Origin: Polaromonas sp. CF318
GTDB taxonomy: Bacteria; Pseudomonadota; Gammaproteobacteria; Burkholderiales; Burkholderiaceae_C
Direction: 5' to 3'
DNA: 35,550 nucleotides
NCBI RefSeq assembly: GCF_000282655.1
Contig: NZ_AKIV01000029.1
Location: forward strand, 1 to 35,550
Below are positions 9,578 through 18,432 of the stretch, piece after piece. Positions within the stretch are counted from its first letter, which is position 1. Each line of letters begins with the position of its first letter. Below the pieces are notes generated by a model. It was not told where the DNA came from and ran no database searches. It worked only from the letters and a program-made list of their open reading frames with translations. A program made the translations under genes and the position numbers.

Positions 9578-10189
9578 GTGGAAAATTCAGCCAAGCAAAC
9601 AGCCGCAAACGGCCCTTCCGTTTCCCGCAACCCCGACCACATGCTGGAGACCGTCATGCGCGAATGGGGCGGCAAGGATGACCTCTGGATATTCGCCTAT
9701 GCCTCGCTGATCTGGCGGCCGGAGTTCGAGCATGCGGAAGAACGTTTTGCCACCATCCACGGCTACCACCGCGCGCTCAAGATGTGGAGCCGCGTGAACC
9801 GCGGCACGCCGGAATGCCCGGGCCTGGTCTTCGGCCTGCTGCACGGCGGCAGCTGCAAGGGCATGGCCTTTCGCATCCCGCGGGCGCAGGTCGCAGGCGC
9901 CCTGCCCGCCCTGTGGAAGCGCGAAATGCCCAACGGCGTGTACGACCCCAAGTGGCTGCGCTGCCAAACCGCGCAAGGGGATGTACAGGCGCTGGCCTTC
10001 ACCCTGTCCAAGCGCAGCCCCAGCCACACCGGCGTGCTCAGCGAAGACGTTTACCGGCGTATTTTTTCAGACTCCTGCGGGCGCTACGGCACCACGCGCG
10101 AATACGCGCAGCTCACCTATGACAAGCTGAAGACCCTGGGTATCCACGACCATGCGCTGGGCAAGCTGCTGGCGCTGGTTAACGGCTAG
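9578..10189 (+). CDS. ChaC-type gamma-glutamylcyclotransferase
   Basis: A 203-residue enzyme of the ChaC family, which cleaves glutathione to 5-oxoproline and Cys-Gly in the cytosol. The substrate-binding loop YASLIW (residues 41-46) corresponds to the family's YGSL motif. The catalytic acid is likely E116 in LWKREMPNGVY. The reading frame begins with GTG at 9578; ATG at 9641 (residue 22, MLETVMREW) is an alternative that would leave the catalytic fold intact. The start region lies 58 bases from the divergent OmpA-domain gene. An AT-containing hexamer (GTAAAG) shortly before the GTG could be a -10 for a leaderless message. Whether the enzyme acts on glutathione or on another gamma-glutamyl compound is not shown by sequence alone. 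Confidence 0.88.
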   Translation: MENSAKQTAANGPSVSRNPDHMLETVMREWGGKDDLWIFAYASLIWRPEFEHAEERFATIHGYHRALKMWSRVNRGTPECPGLVFGLLHGGSCKGMAFRIPRAQVAGALPALWKREMPNGVYDPKWLRCQTAQGDVQALAFTLSKRSPSHTGVLSEDVYRRIFSDSCGRYGTTREYAQLTYDKLKTLGIHDHALGKLLALVNG

Positions 10190-10274
10190 GAACTCTTTCA
10201 TCCTTGCCATCACGGGCCATGCAGCCTAAAGTGGGCGTGTTTTACAACTCACCAACATTTCAGGAGACCGCATC

Positions 10275-10790
10275 ATGATTTACCGTCTGGCGCCGCTTGC
10301 CGCGGCCCTTGTGCTCAGCGCCTGCGCATCCACCATGAGCGGCCCGCGCGCCGTGGCCCAGCTGCAAAGCACCACCGGCAATACTGCGGCCGGCACCGTG
10401 AACTTCACCCAGAGCGGCGACAAGGTGCTGGTCTCGGGCGAGATCCGCGGCCTCAAGCCGAATGCCGAACACGGCTTTCATGTGCATGAAAAAGGCGATT
10501 GCTCCAGCGGCGACGGCATGAGCACCGGCGGCCACTTCAACCCCGGCGGCCAGCCGCACGGCAGCCACTCGGACATGGCCCACCATACCGGCGACCTGCC
10601 CAGCCTCAAGGCCGACGCGGCGGGCGTCGCGAAGTTCAGCTTTGAATCCAAGACCATTGCCGTCGGCAGCGGCATGAATAACATCGTGGGCAAGGGCCTG
10701 ATCGTGCACCGCGACCCGGACGACTTCAAGACCCAGCCCACCGGCAACTCCGGCCCGCGGCTGGCCTGCGCGGCGATCGCGCTTATCTAA
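10275..10790 (+). CDS. sodC: Cu/Zn superoxide dismutase, lipoprotein
   Basis: A 171-residue periplasmic enzyme converting superoxide to oxygen and hydrogen peroxide. The signal peptide ends in a lipobox LVLSAC, so C17 is probably lipidated and the protein membrane-tethered. Metal ligands are in place: copper H69 and H71 (GFHVHEKGDC), the bridging H87 (GGHFNP), zinc H95, H104 and D107 (HHTGDL), and copper H145 (IVHRDPDD). The disulfide pair is C76 and C165, and the guiding arginine is R162 in NSGPRLAC. Ribosome site AGGAGA is 8 bases before the ATG. It is a single gene with about 85 bases upstream; no neighbour shares its role. Confidence 0.96.
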   Translation: MIYRLAPLAAALVLSACASTMSGPRAVAQLQSTTGNTAAGTVNFTQSGDKVLVSGEIRGLKPNAEHGFHVHEKGDCSSGDGMSTGGHFNPGGQPHGSHSDMAHHTGDLPSLKADAAGVAKFSFESKTIAVGSGMNNIVGKGLIVHRDPDDFKTQPTGNSGPRLACAAIALI

Positions 10791-10795
10791 AAGAT

Positions 10796-11344
10796 TCAGC
10801 GCTGCGCCAGTAGCGCTTCGGCGCGCTGCAAATCTTGCAGCGTGTCGATGTCGATGACCGTACCCTCGTCGGCAACATCGAGAAAGCCGACCGCATTCAG
10901 CGCGGCCTGCGCCTGCACCACCGGGGACGCACCCCGGTTTCCCGTCAGCGCCAGCAAGGCATCTCGGCAGGCGGCCGAAAACCCGACCGGATGGCCGCGT
11001 GCCCCCTCGAACATGGGCACCACCACCGCATGCCGCGCCAACGCGTCGGCCACCGCCCGCAATGTGGCGGCCTGCACCAGCGGCAAATCGCCCGGCAAAA
11101 CCAGCCAGCCCGAAGCTTCCGGCGTAGTCCGCACGGCGGCCGCGATGCTGTCGCCCATGCCGGGGTGGCCCGCATCCTCAAGGTGCCAGGGCAGGCCGCT
11201 GGCGGCCACGGCCTCCAGCGTGCGCACCAGCACCGGCTTGCCGGCCAGCAAGGCCTGCAGCTTGTGCGCGCCGCCGCCGGAGGCGGCAAAGCGCTCGCCC
11301 CGGCCCGAGGCCAGCACCAGCACCGTGGGCAGGCCCTTTTCCAT
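10796..11344 (-). CDS. MocA-like molybdenum cofactor nucleotidyltransferase
   Basis: A 182-residue protein of the MobA/MocA fold. The N-terminal loop LASGRGERF followed by HKLQALLAGKPVL matches the nucleotide-binding signature of the family, and LPGDLPLV (about 83-90) holds the metal-binding aspartate. It would link CTP or GTP to molybdopterin for the hydroxylase encoded just upstream. Its ATG overlaps the stop of that gene (TGATG), so the two are translationally coupled. The stretch between about residues 50 and 65 looks shorter than in typical members, where a full strand-helix unit is expected, so this copy is compact. It could also be a chaperone-like maturation factor. Confidence 0.85.
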   Translation of the reverse strand: MEKGLPTVLVLASGRGERFAASGGGAHKLQALLAGKPVLVRTLEAVAASGLPWHLEDAGHPGMGDSIAAAVRTTPEASGWLVLPGDLPLVQAATLRAVADALARHAVVVPMFEGARGHPVGFSAACRDALLALTGNRGASPVVQAQAALNAVGFLDVADEGTVIDIDTLQDLQRAEALLAQR

Positions 11345-13638
11345 CACGCCAGCTTGAAAGGCAGCTCGCGCGGCGCCGGTTTGCCGGTGAGCTTGGCGAT
11401 GGCATTGGCAAAAGCCGGGGCCAGCGGCGGCAAGCCGGGCTCGCCCAGGCCGGTGGGCGCATCGGCGCTGGGCACGATGAACACCGCCACCGTGGGCATG
11501 TCGGTGATGCGTGGCACCGGGAAGTCGCCGAAGTTGCTTTGCTCGACCACGCCGTCTTTCAGCGTGATGGCCGCGCCCGGCAGGCACATGGACAGGCCCA
11601 TCAGCGCGGCGCCCTGCACCTGCGCCTCGACGCTGGTCGGGTTGATCGCGAGGTTGCAGTGCACGCCCGCGGTGATGGCGTGCAGCACCGGGGTGTTGTC
11701 CTTGACCGAGGCTTCAACCACATAGGCCACCACGGTGTTGAAGGACTCATGCACCGCCACGCCCCAGGCGCGGCCCGGGGCCAGCGTGCGTTTGCCGTAG
11801 CCGGACTTGTCGACCGCCAGTTGCAGCGCGGCCGCGTGGCGCGGGTGCTTGCTGCCGAACTGCTTCATGCGGTAGGCCACAGGGTCCTGCCCGCTGCCGC
11901 GCGCGATTTCGTCGATCAGCGTCTCCATCACGTAGGCGGTGTGCGTGGAACCCACGCTGCGCCACCACAGCACCGGCACATTGAGCTTGGGATGGTGCAC
12001 CGACAGGCGCATGGGGATGTCGTAAGGCTCTTTCATGCCTTCGACCATGGTGCCGTCCACGCCGTCCTTGACCATAAAGCCTTCAAACGGCGTGCCGCCG
12101 ACAATGGACTGACCGACGATGACGTGGTCCCAGCCCAGGATATTGCCCTGCGCGTCGAAACCGATCTGGGCGCGGTGCACATGCATGGGGCGGTAGTAGC
12201 CGCCCTTGATGTCGTCCTCGCGGCTCCACAGTGTGCGCACCGCGGCCGTCAGCCCGGCGCCACGCGCGGCTTTGGCGACGTTGCAGGCTTCCACCACATA
12301 GTCGCTGGTGGCGATCGCACGGCGGCCAAAACCGCCGCCGGCCATCTGCACATTCATCTTGACGTTTTGCGGCGCCACGCCCAGCGCCTTGGAGGCGGCC
12401 AGCGTGTCCAGGCCCGGCATCTGCGTGCCCAGCCAGAGTTCGGCCTTGGCGTCCGCGCCCTGGCCGCTCAGTTGCACCGTGCAATTGAGGGGTTCCATGG
12501 GCGCATGGGCCAGGTAGGGGAACACAAACTCTGCGCTGATCTTTTTGGGCGCCGAGGCCAGCTTGCTGATGTCGTCCTTGTACTTGAGCGCGCCGGTCTT
12601 TTGCGCCAGCGCGCGGTAGCTCGCGAGCTGCTGGGCGCTGTCGACTTTTTCAACGCCGCTGGTATCCCATTCGACCTTGAGCGCATCGCGGCCCTGCTTG
12701 GCCGCCCAGTAGCCCTCGGCCACCACGGCCACGCCTTCGCCGCCGCGGTCCAGCGGCACGCGCAGCACGGCCTTCACGCCGGGAACGGCTTTGGCCGCCG
12801 TGTCGTCCAGTGTTTTGACCTTGCCGGCAAACACCGGCGGGTGCGCCACCACCGCCGTCAGCATGCCGGGCAGGCGCACGTCGATGCCGTAGCTTTGGCC
12901 GCCGCTGGATTTGGCGCGTGCGTCAAGCCGGCCCGTGGGCTTACCGATGATGCGGAACTGTTTTGGGTCCTTGAGCGTGACCGCCTCGGGCACCGGCTGC
13001 TTCATGGCCGCTTCGGCGAGTTCGCCATACGTCAGGCGCTTGCCGCCGGGGCCTATCACCACGCCCTGCTGGGTGCGCAGGCTGCCGGCGTCCACGCCCC
13101 ATTGCGCGGCGGCGGCCGAAACCAGCATGGCGCGGGTGCGCGCGCCGAGTTCGCGGTACTGCGTGTAGGAGTTCTTGATCGAGCCCGAACCGCCCGTGAG
13201 GTGCATGCCGAAAGCCGGGTCCACATAAGCCGGGTCGGCATTGCCGTGCTGGCTTTTGACCATCGCCCAGTCGGCGTCCAGTTCCTCGGCCAGGATCATG
13301 GGCAGGCCGGTCTGCACGCCCTGGCCGAAGTCGAGCCGGTTGATGGTGACGGTCACCGTGCCGTCCTTGTCAATGCGCACAAAGGCAGAAGGCTGCTGGG
13401 TCGGCTTGAGGCTGGATGCGGCTGGCGCACCGGCCGTTGCCATAGTTTGCGCCTGCGTCAGCAGCGGAAACGCCCCCAGCGCAAAGCCGCCGGCGGTCGT
13501 GACCTTGAGGAAACTGCGGCGCTGCAGGGCGGCGTCGGCGATGCTTTGCGCGGCGTCCTGCGCCTTGTGCATCAGGGCTTGCAGGCCTTTGGGCAGCTGG
13601 CTGGCGATATCGAGGGTGTCTGTGGAATTCGAATACAT
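11344..13638 (-). CDS. Molybdopterin-binding subunit of an isoquinoline/aldehyde oxidoreductase-type enzyme
   Basis: A 764-residue large subunit of the xanthine dehydrogenase superfamily, closest in layout to IorB-type proteins. A twin-arginine signal lies unusually far in (RR at residues 40-41, QRRSFLKV, then a hydrophobic stretch), so the folded protein is probably exported by Tat. Molybdopterin-contact motifs include GGGFGRRAI near the centre. The C-terminal GLGEPGLPPLAPAFANAI contains the expected catalytic glutamate, E733. The ATG at 13638 has a strong ribosome site (AAGGAG). It works with the upstream 2Fe-2S subunit. No FAD subunit is encoded, which fits the two-subunit class that passes electrons to a cytochrome or other acceptor. 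No cytochrome gene is adjacent, and the substrate (N-heterocycle or aldehyde) is unknown. Confidence 0.92.
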   Translation of the reverse strand: MYSNSTDTLDIASQLPKGLQALMHKAQDAAQSIADAALQRRSFLKVTTAGGFALGAFPLLTQAQTMATAGAPAASSLKPTQQPSAFVRIDKDGTVTVTINRLDFGQGVQTGLPMILAEELDADWAMVKSQHGNADPAYVDPAFGMHLTGGSGSIKNSYTQYRELGARTRAMLVSAAAAQWGVDAGSLRTQQGVVIGPGGKRLTYGELAEAAMKQPVPEAVTLKDPKQFRIIGKPTGRLDARAKSSGGQSYGIDVRLPGMLTAVVAHPPVFAGKVKTLDDTAAKAVPGVKAVLRVPLDRGGEGVAVVAEGYWAAKQGRDALKVEWDTSGVEKVDSAQQLASYRALAQKTGALKYKDDISKLASAPKKISAEFVFPYLAHAPMEPLNCTVQLSGQGADAKAELWLGTQMPGLDTLAASKALGVAPQNVKMNVQMAGGGFGRRAIATSDYVVEACNVAKAARGAGLTAAVRTLWSREDDIKGGYYRPMHVHRAQIGFDAQGNILGWDHVIVGQSIVGGTPFEGFMVKDGVDGTMVEGMKEPYDIPMRLSVHHPKLNVPVLWWRSVGSTHTAYVMETLIDEIARGSGQDPVAYRMKQFGSKHPRHAAALQLAVDKSGYGKRTLAPGRAWGVAVHESFNTVVAYVVEASVKDNTPVLHAITAGVHCNLAINPTSVEAQVQGAALMGLSMCLPGAAITLKDGVVEQSNFGDFPVPRITDMPTVAVFIVPSADAPTGLGEPGLPPLAPAFANAIAKLTGKPAPRELPFKLA

Positions 13639-13649
13639 GGCGTTCTCCT

Positions 13650-14108
13650 TCAAGCCAGGGTTTGGGCGGCGTCTTTGATGGCGGCGCGTATGCGCACATA
13701 GGTGCCGCAGCGGCAGATATTGCCGGCCATGGCACCGTCGATGTCGGCATCGCTCGGCTTGGCGTTGGACTTGAGCAAGGCGGTGGCGCTCATCACCTGG
13801 CCGCTCTGGCAATAGCCGCACTGCGCCACGTCGTGCTTGACCCAGGCGTCCTGCACCGCCTTGCCCACGCGGTCGGTGGCCACGGCCTCAATGGTGGTGA
13901 TTTTCTGGCCGGCGGCGGCCGAAATCGGCGTGATGCATGAACGTATGGGCGCGCCGTTGAGGTGCACGGTGCAGGCGCCGCACAGCGCCGCGCCGCAGCC
14001 GAACTTGGTGCCTGTCATGCCCAGCGTGTCGCGCAGGGCCCAGAGTATGGGCGTGGATTCGTCGGCGTTGACGGCCAGGTCCTTGCCGTTGATGTTGAGG
14101 GTGGGCAT
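13650..14108 (-). CDS. 2Fe-2S subunit of the molybdenum hydroxylase
   Basis: A 152-residue electron-transfer subunit. The N-terminal plant-ferredoxin-like cluster uses C38, C43, C46 and C58 ([16 protein letters not shown], then SC). The C-terminal helical cluster uses C97, C100, C132 and C134 (CGYCQSGQ and ICRCGTY). Length and both motifs match the IorA/CoxS small-subunit family. Ribosome site AAGGAG sits 7-8 bases before the ATG. It is the first gene of a three-gene unit with the large subunit and the MocA-like protein. The promoter overlaps a palindrome almost identical to one in front of the TetR gene upstream, so that regulator probably controls it. Confidence 0.95.
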   Translation of the reverse strand: MPTLNINGKDLAVNADESTPILWALRDTLGMTGTKFGCGAALCGACTVHLNGAPIRSCITPISAAAGQKITTIEAVATDRVGKAVQDAWVKHDVAQCGYCQSGQVMSATALLKSNAKPSDADIDGAMAGNICRCGTYVRIRAAIKDAAQTLA

Positions 14109-14180
14109 CGTGGAACTCCTTGGGTTGTTGTTAGTGGGGAAGAAGCCGGAAAGCAGTCAGCGGAGAAATGAGAAAACTAC

Positions 14181-14220
14181 TTGCCGAATATATATTCGCT
14201 TAAAGAAGAGTTTTTATCAA
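14181..14220 (-). promoter_or_regulatory. Promoter and TetR-type operator of the molybdenum hydroxylase operon
   Basis: On the minus strand, -35 TTGATA (14215-14220) and -10 GAATAT (14192-14197) are 17 bases apart. The -10 lies in a perfect 14-bp palindrome, CGAATATATATTCG (14185-14198). The wider 22-base block 14181-14202 differs at only two central bases from the block in front of the TetR gene. Bound repressor would cover the -10. The bases 14109-14180 form the 5' leader, and 14221-14285 show nothing recognisable. Confidence 0.75.
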
Positions 14221-14285
14221 AATAACTTGGCCTACTGATATCAGGGGGTATTGCCCTTTCGGGGCGGTTCAGGCGATTCAGCCGA

Positions 14286-14858
14286 TCAGGCCTTGATGGC
14301 GTCCCAGCACAGGCTGAAGGCCGCCTGGTGCACGGCTTCGTCGTCGGGCAGCACCTGGGTGCGTATCAGGTTGGCGGTTTCCCGCACCGAACCCACCACG
14401 CTGGCCGTCAGCAGGGGCAGCGGCACGGGTTTAAAAATCTCCTGCTGCTGGCCTTCTTCCATCAGCGCCAGGAAGCTGGCCGCCAGGCGGGTCGACAGCT
14501 CGCGGTTGCCCTGCGTGAACCAGGGGGAGTTGTAGTACTGCTCCTGGAACACCACCTCGGCGTAGCGCTCCAACCGGTGCCGCAGCAAATTTCCCCAGAT
14601 GCGGCGCACCCGGCTGCGCAGGGGGGTGCCGGCAACCACGCCGTCCATCAGCCGGAGCATGGTCGCGGTCTTGGCCTCTTCATAGAGCTGGCTGATCAGC
14701 TCGTCCTTTGACGGGTGGTAGACGTACAGCGTGCTGGTGGCAATGCCGGCCGTGCGGGCGATGTCGGCCATGGTCAGGCCGCTCAGGCCGGTCTGGGCCA
14801 CCAGGTTGAAGGTGGCCTCGGCGATCGCGCGCTGCTTTTCGTCGTCTTTGGGCTTCAT
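14286..14858 (-). CDS. TetR/AcrR family regulator
   Basis: A 190-residue regulator. The N-terminal helix-turn-helix (about residues 8-52) reads [41 protein letters not shown], then DEL, the standard TetR layout. The rest is a helical ligand-binding and dimer domain. The ATG at 14858 gives an N terminus of normal length; longer versions would cross its own promoter. A -35/-10 pair (TTGTTG, 17 bases, TATATT) lies just upstream with a palindrome in the spacer, and the leader would be only a few bases long. It precedes the hydroxylase operon on the same strand, with matching operators at both promoters, which argues for self-regulation and control of that operon. Confidence 0.92.
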   Translation of the reverse strand: MKPKDDEKQRAIAEATFNLVAQTGLSGLTMADIARTAGIATSTLYVYHPSKDELISQLYEEAKTATMLRLMDGVVAGTPLRSRVRRIWGNLLRHRLERYAEVVFQEQYYNSPWFTQGNRELSTRLAASFLALMEEGQQQEIFKPVPLPLLTASVVGSVRETANLIRTQVLPDDEAVHQAAFSLCWDAIKA

Positions 14859-14869
14859 GGGAAGCTGGA

Positions 14870-14898
14870 AATATAAGCGAATATTAATTCGGCAACAA
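14870..14898 (-). promoter_or_regulatory. Promoter and operator of the TetR gene
   Basis: Minus-strand -35 TTGTTG (14893-14898) and -10 TATATT (14870-14875) are 17 bases apart. The spacer is filled by CGAAT-N4-ATTCG (14878-14891). The 22-base block 14874-14895 contains TAAGCGAATAT and ATTCGGCAA, both also present at the hydroxylase promoter. A repressor sitting here would also be near the pdxH start on the other strand. Confidence 0.75.
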
Positions 14899-14982
14899 GC
14901 CCACCCTCGAGCACACAGCATTCGCGCACGGCAAGGGCCGGCTGCCGGCAAGGGCATGGTGCCAGCGGGCACAATCAAGGGC

Positions 14983-15633
14983 ATGAGCCAGCCCACCTCC
15001 TCCATTGCCGACCTGCGCAAAAGCTATGAACGCGCCGAACTCAACGAAGACGCCTCGCAGGCGGACCCGCTCAAACAATTCGGGCAATGGCTGCAGGAAG
15101 CCATCGCCGCCGAGGTGCCCGAGCCCAACGCCATGACGCTGGCCACCGTGGCCAGCAACCTGCGCCCCTCCACCCGCATCGTGCTGATCAAGGGCTATGA
15201 CGAACGCGGCATCACCTGGTTCACCAACTACGACAGCCGCAAGGGCCAGGAACTGGCCGGCAACCCCTACGCCGCGCTGCAGTTCCACTGGGTGGAGCTT
15301 GAGCGCGTGGTGCGCATCGAGGGCGTCGTCGAAAAAGTCTCCGCCGAGGAAAGCGACGCCTACTTCAACACCCGGCCGCTGGATTCCCGCATAGGCGCCT
15401 GGGCCAGCCCGCAAAGCGAAGTGATTGCCGGGCGCGGCGTGCTGGTGGCCAATGCAGCCAAGTACGGCGCGAAATTTTTGCTGCAGCCCCCGCGCCCGCC
15501 ACACTGGGGAGGCTACCGCCTCAAGCCCGACAACTGGCAGTTCTGGCAGGGTCGCAAGAGCCGGCTGCATGACCGCTTGCGCTATACGCTGCAGGATGGC
15601 GGGGACTGGTTGCGCGAGCGGCTGGCGCCTTAG
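14983..15633 (+). CDS. pdxH: Pyridoxamine 5'-phosphate oxidase
   Basis: A 216-residue FMN enzyme that oxidises pyridoxamine or pyridoxine 5'-phosphate to pyridoxal 5'-phosphate, the active vitamin B6. FMN-contact stretches are [12 protein letters not shown] (65-76) and [13 protein letters not shown] (79-91). The C-terminal signature [17 protein letters not shown] (182-198) binds substrate and FMN. Length equals the family norm (about 218). The ATG at 14983 is preceded by AAGGG at very short spacing; the frame is open upstream but lacks family similarity. Its stop overlaps the stop of folK on the other strand by 4 bases. Confidence 0.97.
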   Translation: MSQPTSSIADLRKSYERAELNEDASQADPLKQFGQWLQEAIAAEVPEPNAMTLATVASNLRPSTRIVLIKGYDERGITWFTNYDSRKGQELAGNPYAALQFHWVELERVVRIEGVVEKVSAEESDAYFNTRPLDSRIGAWASPQSEVIAGRGVLVANAAKYGAKFLLQPPRPPHWGGYRLKPDNWQFWQGRKSRLHDRLRYTLQDGGDWLRERLAP

Positions 15634-16124
15634 TCGGCCAGCCGGCCCAGCCGCTCAATGCGTTGCTGCGCCACCACCGCCAACTGCGCGGCGTTGACCA
15701 GACCTGGCGCGATTTCCGCGAGCGGCACCAGCACAAAAGCCCGCAGTGCCATGCGTGGATGTGGCACGGTGAGGCGGGCTGAAGCTATGTGGCCGCTGCC
15801 GTAAAGCAGCAAATCCAGATCCAGCGTGCGCGGCGCATTGCGGTAAGGCCTTTCGCGGCCTGCCTGTTGTTCGATGTGCTGCAGTTGGTCCAGCAGATCA
15901 GGAGCGCTGAGGCTGGTCTCGATTTCGACCACGGCATTGAGGTAATCATCGCCCGGCGCGGCCGCCGCACCACCTGCATCGGTGTCCAGCGGCGCTGTTT
16001 TATAGAGGCTGGAAGATTGAAGCACCCGCGTCCACGGCAGGCTGTTTATGGCCTGAACAGCATGGCGCAAGGCCACTGCCGCATCGCCCAGATTGGCGCC
16101 CAGGGCGACGTAGGCGCGAACCAT
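15630..16124 (-). CDS. folK: 6-hydroxymethyl-dihydropterin pyrophosphokinase
   Basis: A 164-residue enzyme of folate synthesis that transfers pyrophosphate from ATP to 6-hydroxymethyl-7,8-dihydropterin. It begins [14 protein letters not shown], the usual N terminus. The active-site segment [18 protein letters not shown] contains the two aspartates that bind magnesium. [19 protein letters not shown] is the family's C-terminal signature. The ATG at 16124 is 7 bases after the pcnB stop, so it is the last gene of the HAD-pcnB-folK unit, and it converges on pdxH. Pairing of pcnB with folK is common in Proteobacteria. Confidence 0.97.
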   Translation of the reverse strand: MVRAYVALGANLGDAAVALRHAVQAINSLPWTRVLQSSSLYKTAPLDTDAGGAAAAPGDDYLNAVVEIETSLSAPDLLDQLQHIEQQAGRERPYRNAPRTLDLDLLLYGSGHIASARLTVPHPRMALRAFVLVPLAEIAPGLVNAAQLAVVAQQRIERLGRLAD

Positions 16125-16131
16125 GAAGCGC

Positions 16132-17760
16132 TCAGGCGTTGGAGGCTGTGTCCGACGACGGCGAGGGCGTATCGCCACCCGCACCTTCCCCGCCCGCACC
16201 ACCACGGTTAGTGGGTTTGCGGCGGCGACGGCGTTTTTTGGCGGGTGCGGCATCGCCCTGCTCGCCGGATGCATCGGCCGCGTCGGGTGTAGAGCGCTCG
16301 GCATGGCCGGTGTGACCTGCTCCAGCTTCGGCATCCGGGCGCTTGACGCGAACCCGCGGCGCCTGCGGCTTGCTCTGCTGTTCGCGGCGCGCCTCTTCAA
16401 TCATGGCGTGGCGTTCGTCGTCGTAGGCGGTACTGAATTTTTCCCACCACTCGGCCAGCTCCATGTCGATTTCGCCGGTCTGCGCGCGCAGGCGCAGGAA
16501 GTCAAAACCGGCACGGAAACGCGGCTGTTCCAGCAAGGAATAGGGGGCGCTGCCCGTGCGTTTTTCAAAGCGCGGCTGCATGGTCCAGATCTCGCGCATG
16601 TCGGTGCCCAGCTTGCCGCGGCCCGAGACGTCGCCGATCTTGGCGTTGAAGGCATCGTCGATGGCGTCCTGCAGCGCGGGCATGAGGTGCTCGCCGCGCT
16701 TTTTGCGCTGTTCCCAGCCCTCGCGCACGTCGGACCACAGCACGCAAGACAGCAAAAAGCTGGGCGCCACCGGCTTGCCTTCGCCGACGCGGCGGTCGGT
16801 GTCTTGCAGGGCGAGCTTGAGGAAGGGCTCGTCGGCGTTTTCAACCACGACGTCGAGCAGCGGGTAGATCCCGGTGCCCAGGCCCAGGAACTTGAGCTGC
16901 GCGATGCTGGCCAGCGCATGGCCGGTCTGCAGCAGCTTGAGCATTTCATCGAAGAGGCGCGACTGCGGCACGTCGGCCAGCAGGCCTTTCATCTCGCGCA
17001 ACGGGGCCACGGTCTTGTCTTCGAACTTGAAGCCCAGCGCGCTGAGCTTGGCCGCAAAACGCACGGCGCGGATGATGCGCACCGGGTCTTCGCGGTAGCG
17101 CACTGCCGGGTTGCCGATCATGCGGATGATTCTTTTTTTGGCGTCCTTGATGCCGTTGTGGTAATCGACCACCACCTGCGTTTCAGGGTCGTAGTACATC
17201 GCGTTGATGGTGAAGTCGCGGCGCGCGGCGTCCTGCTCTATAGGGCCCCAGACGTTGTCGCGCAGCACCCGGCCGGAGGCATCGACCGCGTGCTTCATGC
17301 CGGCGAGTTCGCTCTTGCTGGTGCGCTCGTTGCCACCGACCTGCTCGGCCAGGCTGCTGTCCAGGTGGGCGCGGAAGGTCGAGACCTCGATGACTTCATG
17401 CTCGCGCCCGCGGCCGTAGATGACGTGCACGATGCGAAAGCGCCGGCCGATGATGAAAGCGCGGCGAAACAGCGACTTGACCTGCTCGGGCGTGGCGTCG
17501 GTGGCGACGTCGAAGTCCTTGGGGCGCAGGCCCACCAGCAGGTCGCGCACCGCGCCGCCGACGATGTAGGCCTCATAGCCGGCGTCCTTGAGGGTGCGCA
17601 CAACGTCCATGGCGCGGTCGTCCACCAGCGAGACGTCAATGCCGTGTTCCTTAACGGTGACATCCTGGCGCTGACCGAAAGGTGATTTTTTGACCCGCTT
17701 GACGCCGGGATCTGTGCTGTCTGATTTGCCAAACAGCTTGTCGATAAATTTTTTGATCAT
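16132..17760 (-). CDS. pcnB: Poly(A) polymerase I
   Basis: A 542-residue nucleotidyltransferase that adds A tails to RNA 3' ends and so speeds decay. The head domain has IVGGAVRDLLVG (66-77) and KDFDVATDA with D82 and D84, the metal ligands of the class II nucleotidyltransferase/CCA family. The neck motif RRDFTINAMYYD and the segment YREDPVRIIRAVRFAAKL follow. After about residue 465 a basic, disordered tail (KKRRRRRKPTNRGG) extends to the end; such tails are usual in PcnB and bind RNA. It lies 6 bases from the HAD gene stop. No strong ribosome site is seen, so coupling to the upstream gene is likely. Confidence 0.95.
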   Translation of the reverse strand: MIKKFIDKLFGKSDSTDPGVKRVKKSPFGQRQDVTVKEHGIDVSLVDDRAMDVVRTLKDAGYEAYIVGGAVRDLLVGLRPKDFDVATDATPEQVKSLFRRAFIIGRRFRIVHVIYGRGREHEVIEVSTFRAHLDSSLAEQVGGNERTSKSELAGMKHAVDASGRVLRDNVWGPIEQDAARRDFTINAMYYDPETQVVVDYHNGIKDAKKRIIRMIGNPAVRYREDPVRIIRAVRFAAKLSALGFKFEDKTVAPLREMKGLLADVPQSRLFDEMLKLLQTGHALASIAQLKFLGLGTGIYPLLDVVVENADEPFLKLALQDTDRRVGEGKPVAPSFLLSCVLWSDVREGWEQRKKRGEHLMPALQDAIDDAFNAKIGDVSGRGKLGTDMREIWTMQPRFEKRTGSAPYSLLEQPRFRAGFDFLRLRAQTGEIDMELAEWWEKFSTAYDDERHAMIEEARREQQSKPQAPRVRVKRPDAEAGAGHTGHAERSTPDAADASGEQGDAAPAKKRRRRRKPTNRGGAGGEGAGGDTPSPSSDTASNA

Positions 17761-17766
17761 GAAAAA

Positions 17767-18432
17767 CTAGTGAAACAGCTCAAGTATGCGCCATCCGCGC
17801 TCTGCCGCCAGGGTCCGCAAGCGGGCGTCCGGGTTGGTGGCGACGGGGTGGGTCGCCTTCTCCATCAGGGCCAGGTCGTTCAGGGAATCGGTGTAAAACG
17901 TGGTTTCCACCTCGTCCCAGCCGAGCTTGCGGTCCGCCAGCCATTGTTCCACGCGGGTGACCTTGCCTTCACGGGCCGAGGGCGTGCCCAGGATCTCACC
18001 GGTCAGCCAGCCCTGGGCGTCGCGCTCCAGCTCGACCGCGATCAACTCCTTGACGCCGAAAGCCTCGGCAATGGGACGCGTGACGAATTCATTGGTGGCG
18101 GTGACGATGACCAGCTCGTCACCGGCCGCGCGGTGCCCGTCCACCAGCGCCCGCGCCTGCGGGGTAATGGCTTTTTGCACGACCTCGCGCATGAAGCGGG
18201 CATGGGCGGCGGCTGACTTGGACGCGCCCTGCTCGCGGATCGCCTGGGTGGCGAAGCGCACGTAATCGTGGATGTCCAGCGTACCGGCGCGGTAATGTTC
18301 GAAAAATTCGGCATTGCGCCGCTTGAACTCGGTGCTGTCGCACCAGCCCAGCGCGATCGTGAATTCGCCCCACTCGTAGTCGGAATCGATAGGGATCAGC
18401 GTGTGGTCCAGGTCAAACAGCGCAATCTTCAC
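17767..18432 (-). CDS. HAD-IB family phosphatase
   Basis: A 221-residue haloacid dehalogenase-fold hydrolase of subfamily IB (SerB-like). Motif I is FDLDHTLIP with nucleophile D7 and acid D9, motif II is VTATNEF, and motif IV is TDSLNDLAL. A helical cap lies between about residues 20 and 80. It probably removes phosphate from a small metabolite; the substrate is unknown, and phosphoserine is possible but not supported by extra motifs. It starts with GTG, whose bases overlap the TGA of the upstream nucleotidyltransferase gene (GTGA). In related genomes I expect this gene to follow hda directly. Confidence 0.9.
   Translation of the reverse strand: MKIALFDLDHTLIPIDSDYEWGEFTIALGWCDSTEFKRRNAEFFEHYRAGTLDIHDYVRFATQAIREQGASKSAAAHARFMREVVQKAITPQARALVDGHRAAGDELVIVTATNEFVTRPIAEAFGVKELIAVELERDAQGWLTGEILGTPSAREGKVTRVEQWLADRKLGWDEVETTFYTDSLNDLALMEKATHPVATNPDARLRTLAAERGWRILELFH

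Noticed and set aside
11539..13701. Plus-strand open frame of 720 codons
   Set aside because: Antisense to the molybdopterin-binding subunit; composition is His/Arg/Gly-rich and no motif is visible.
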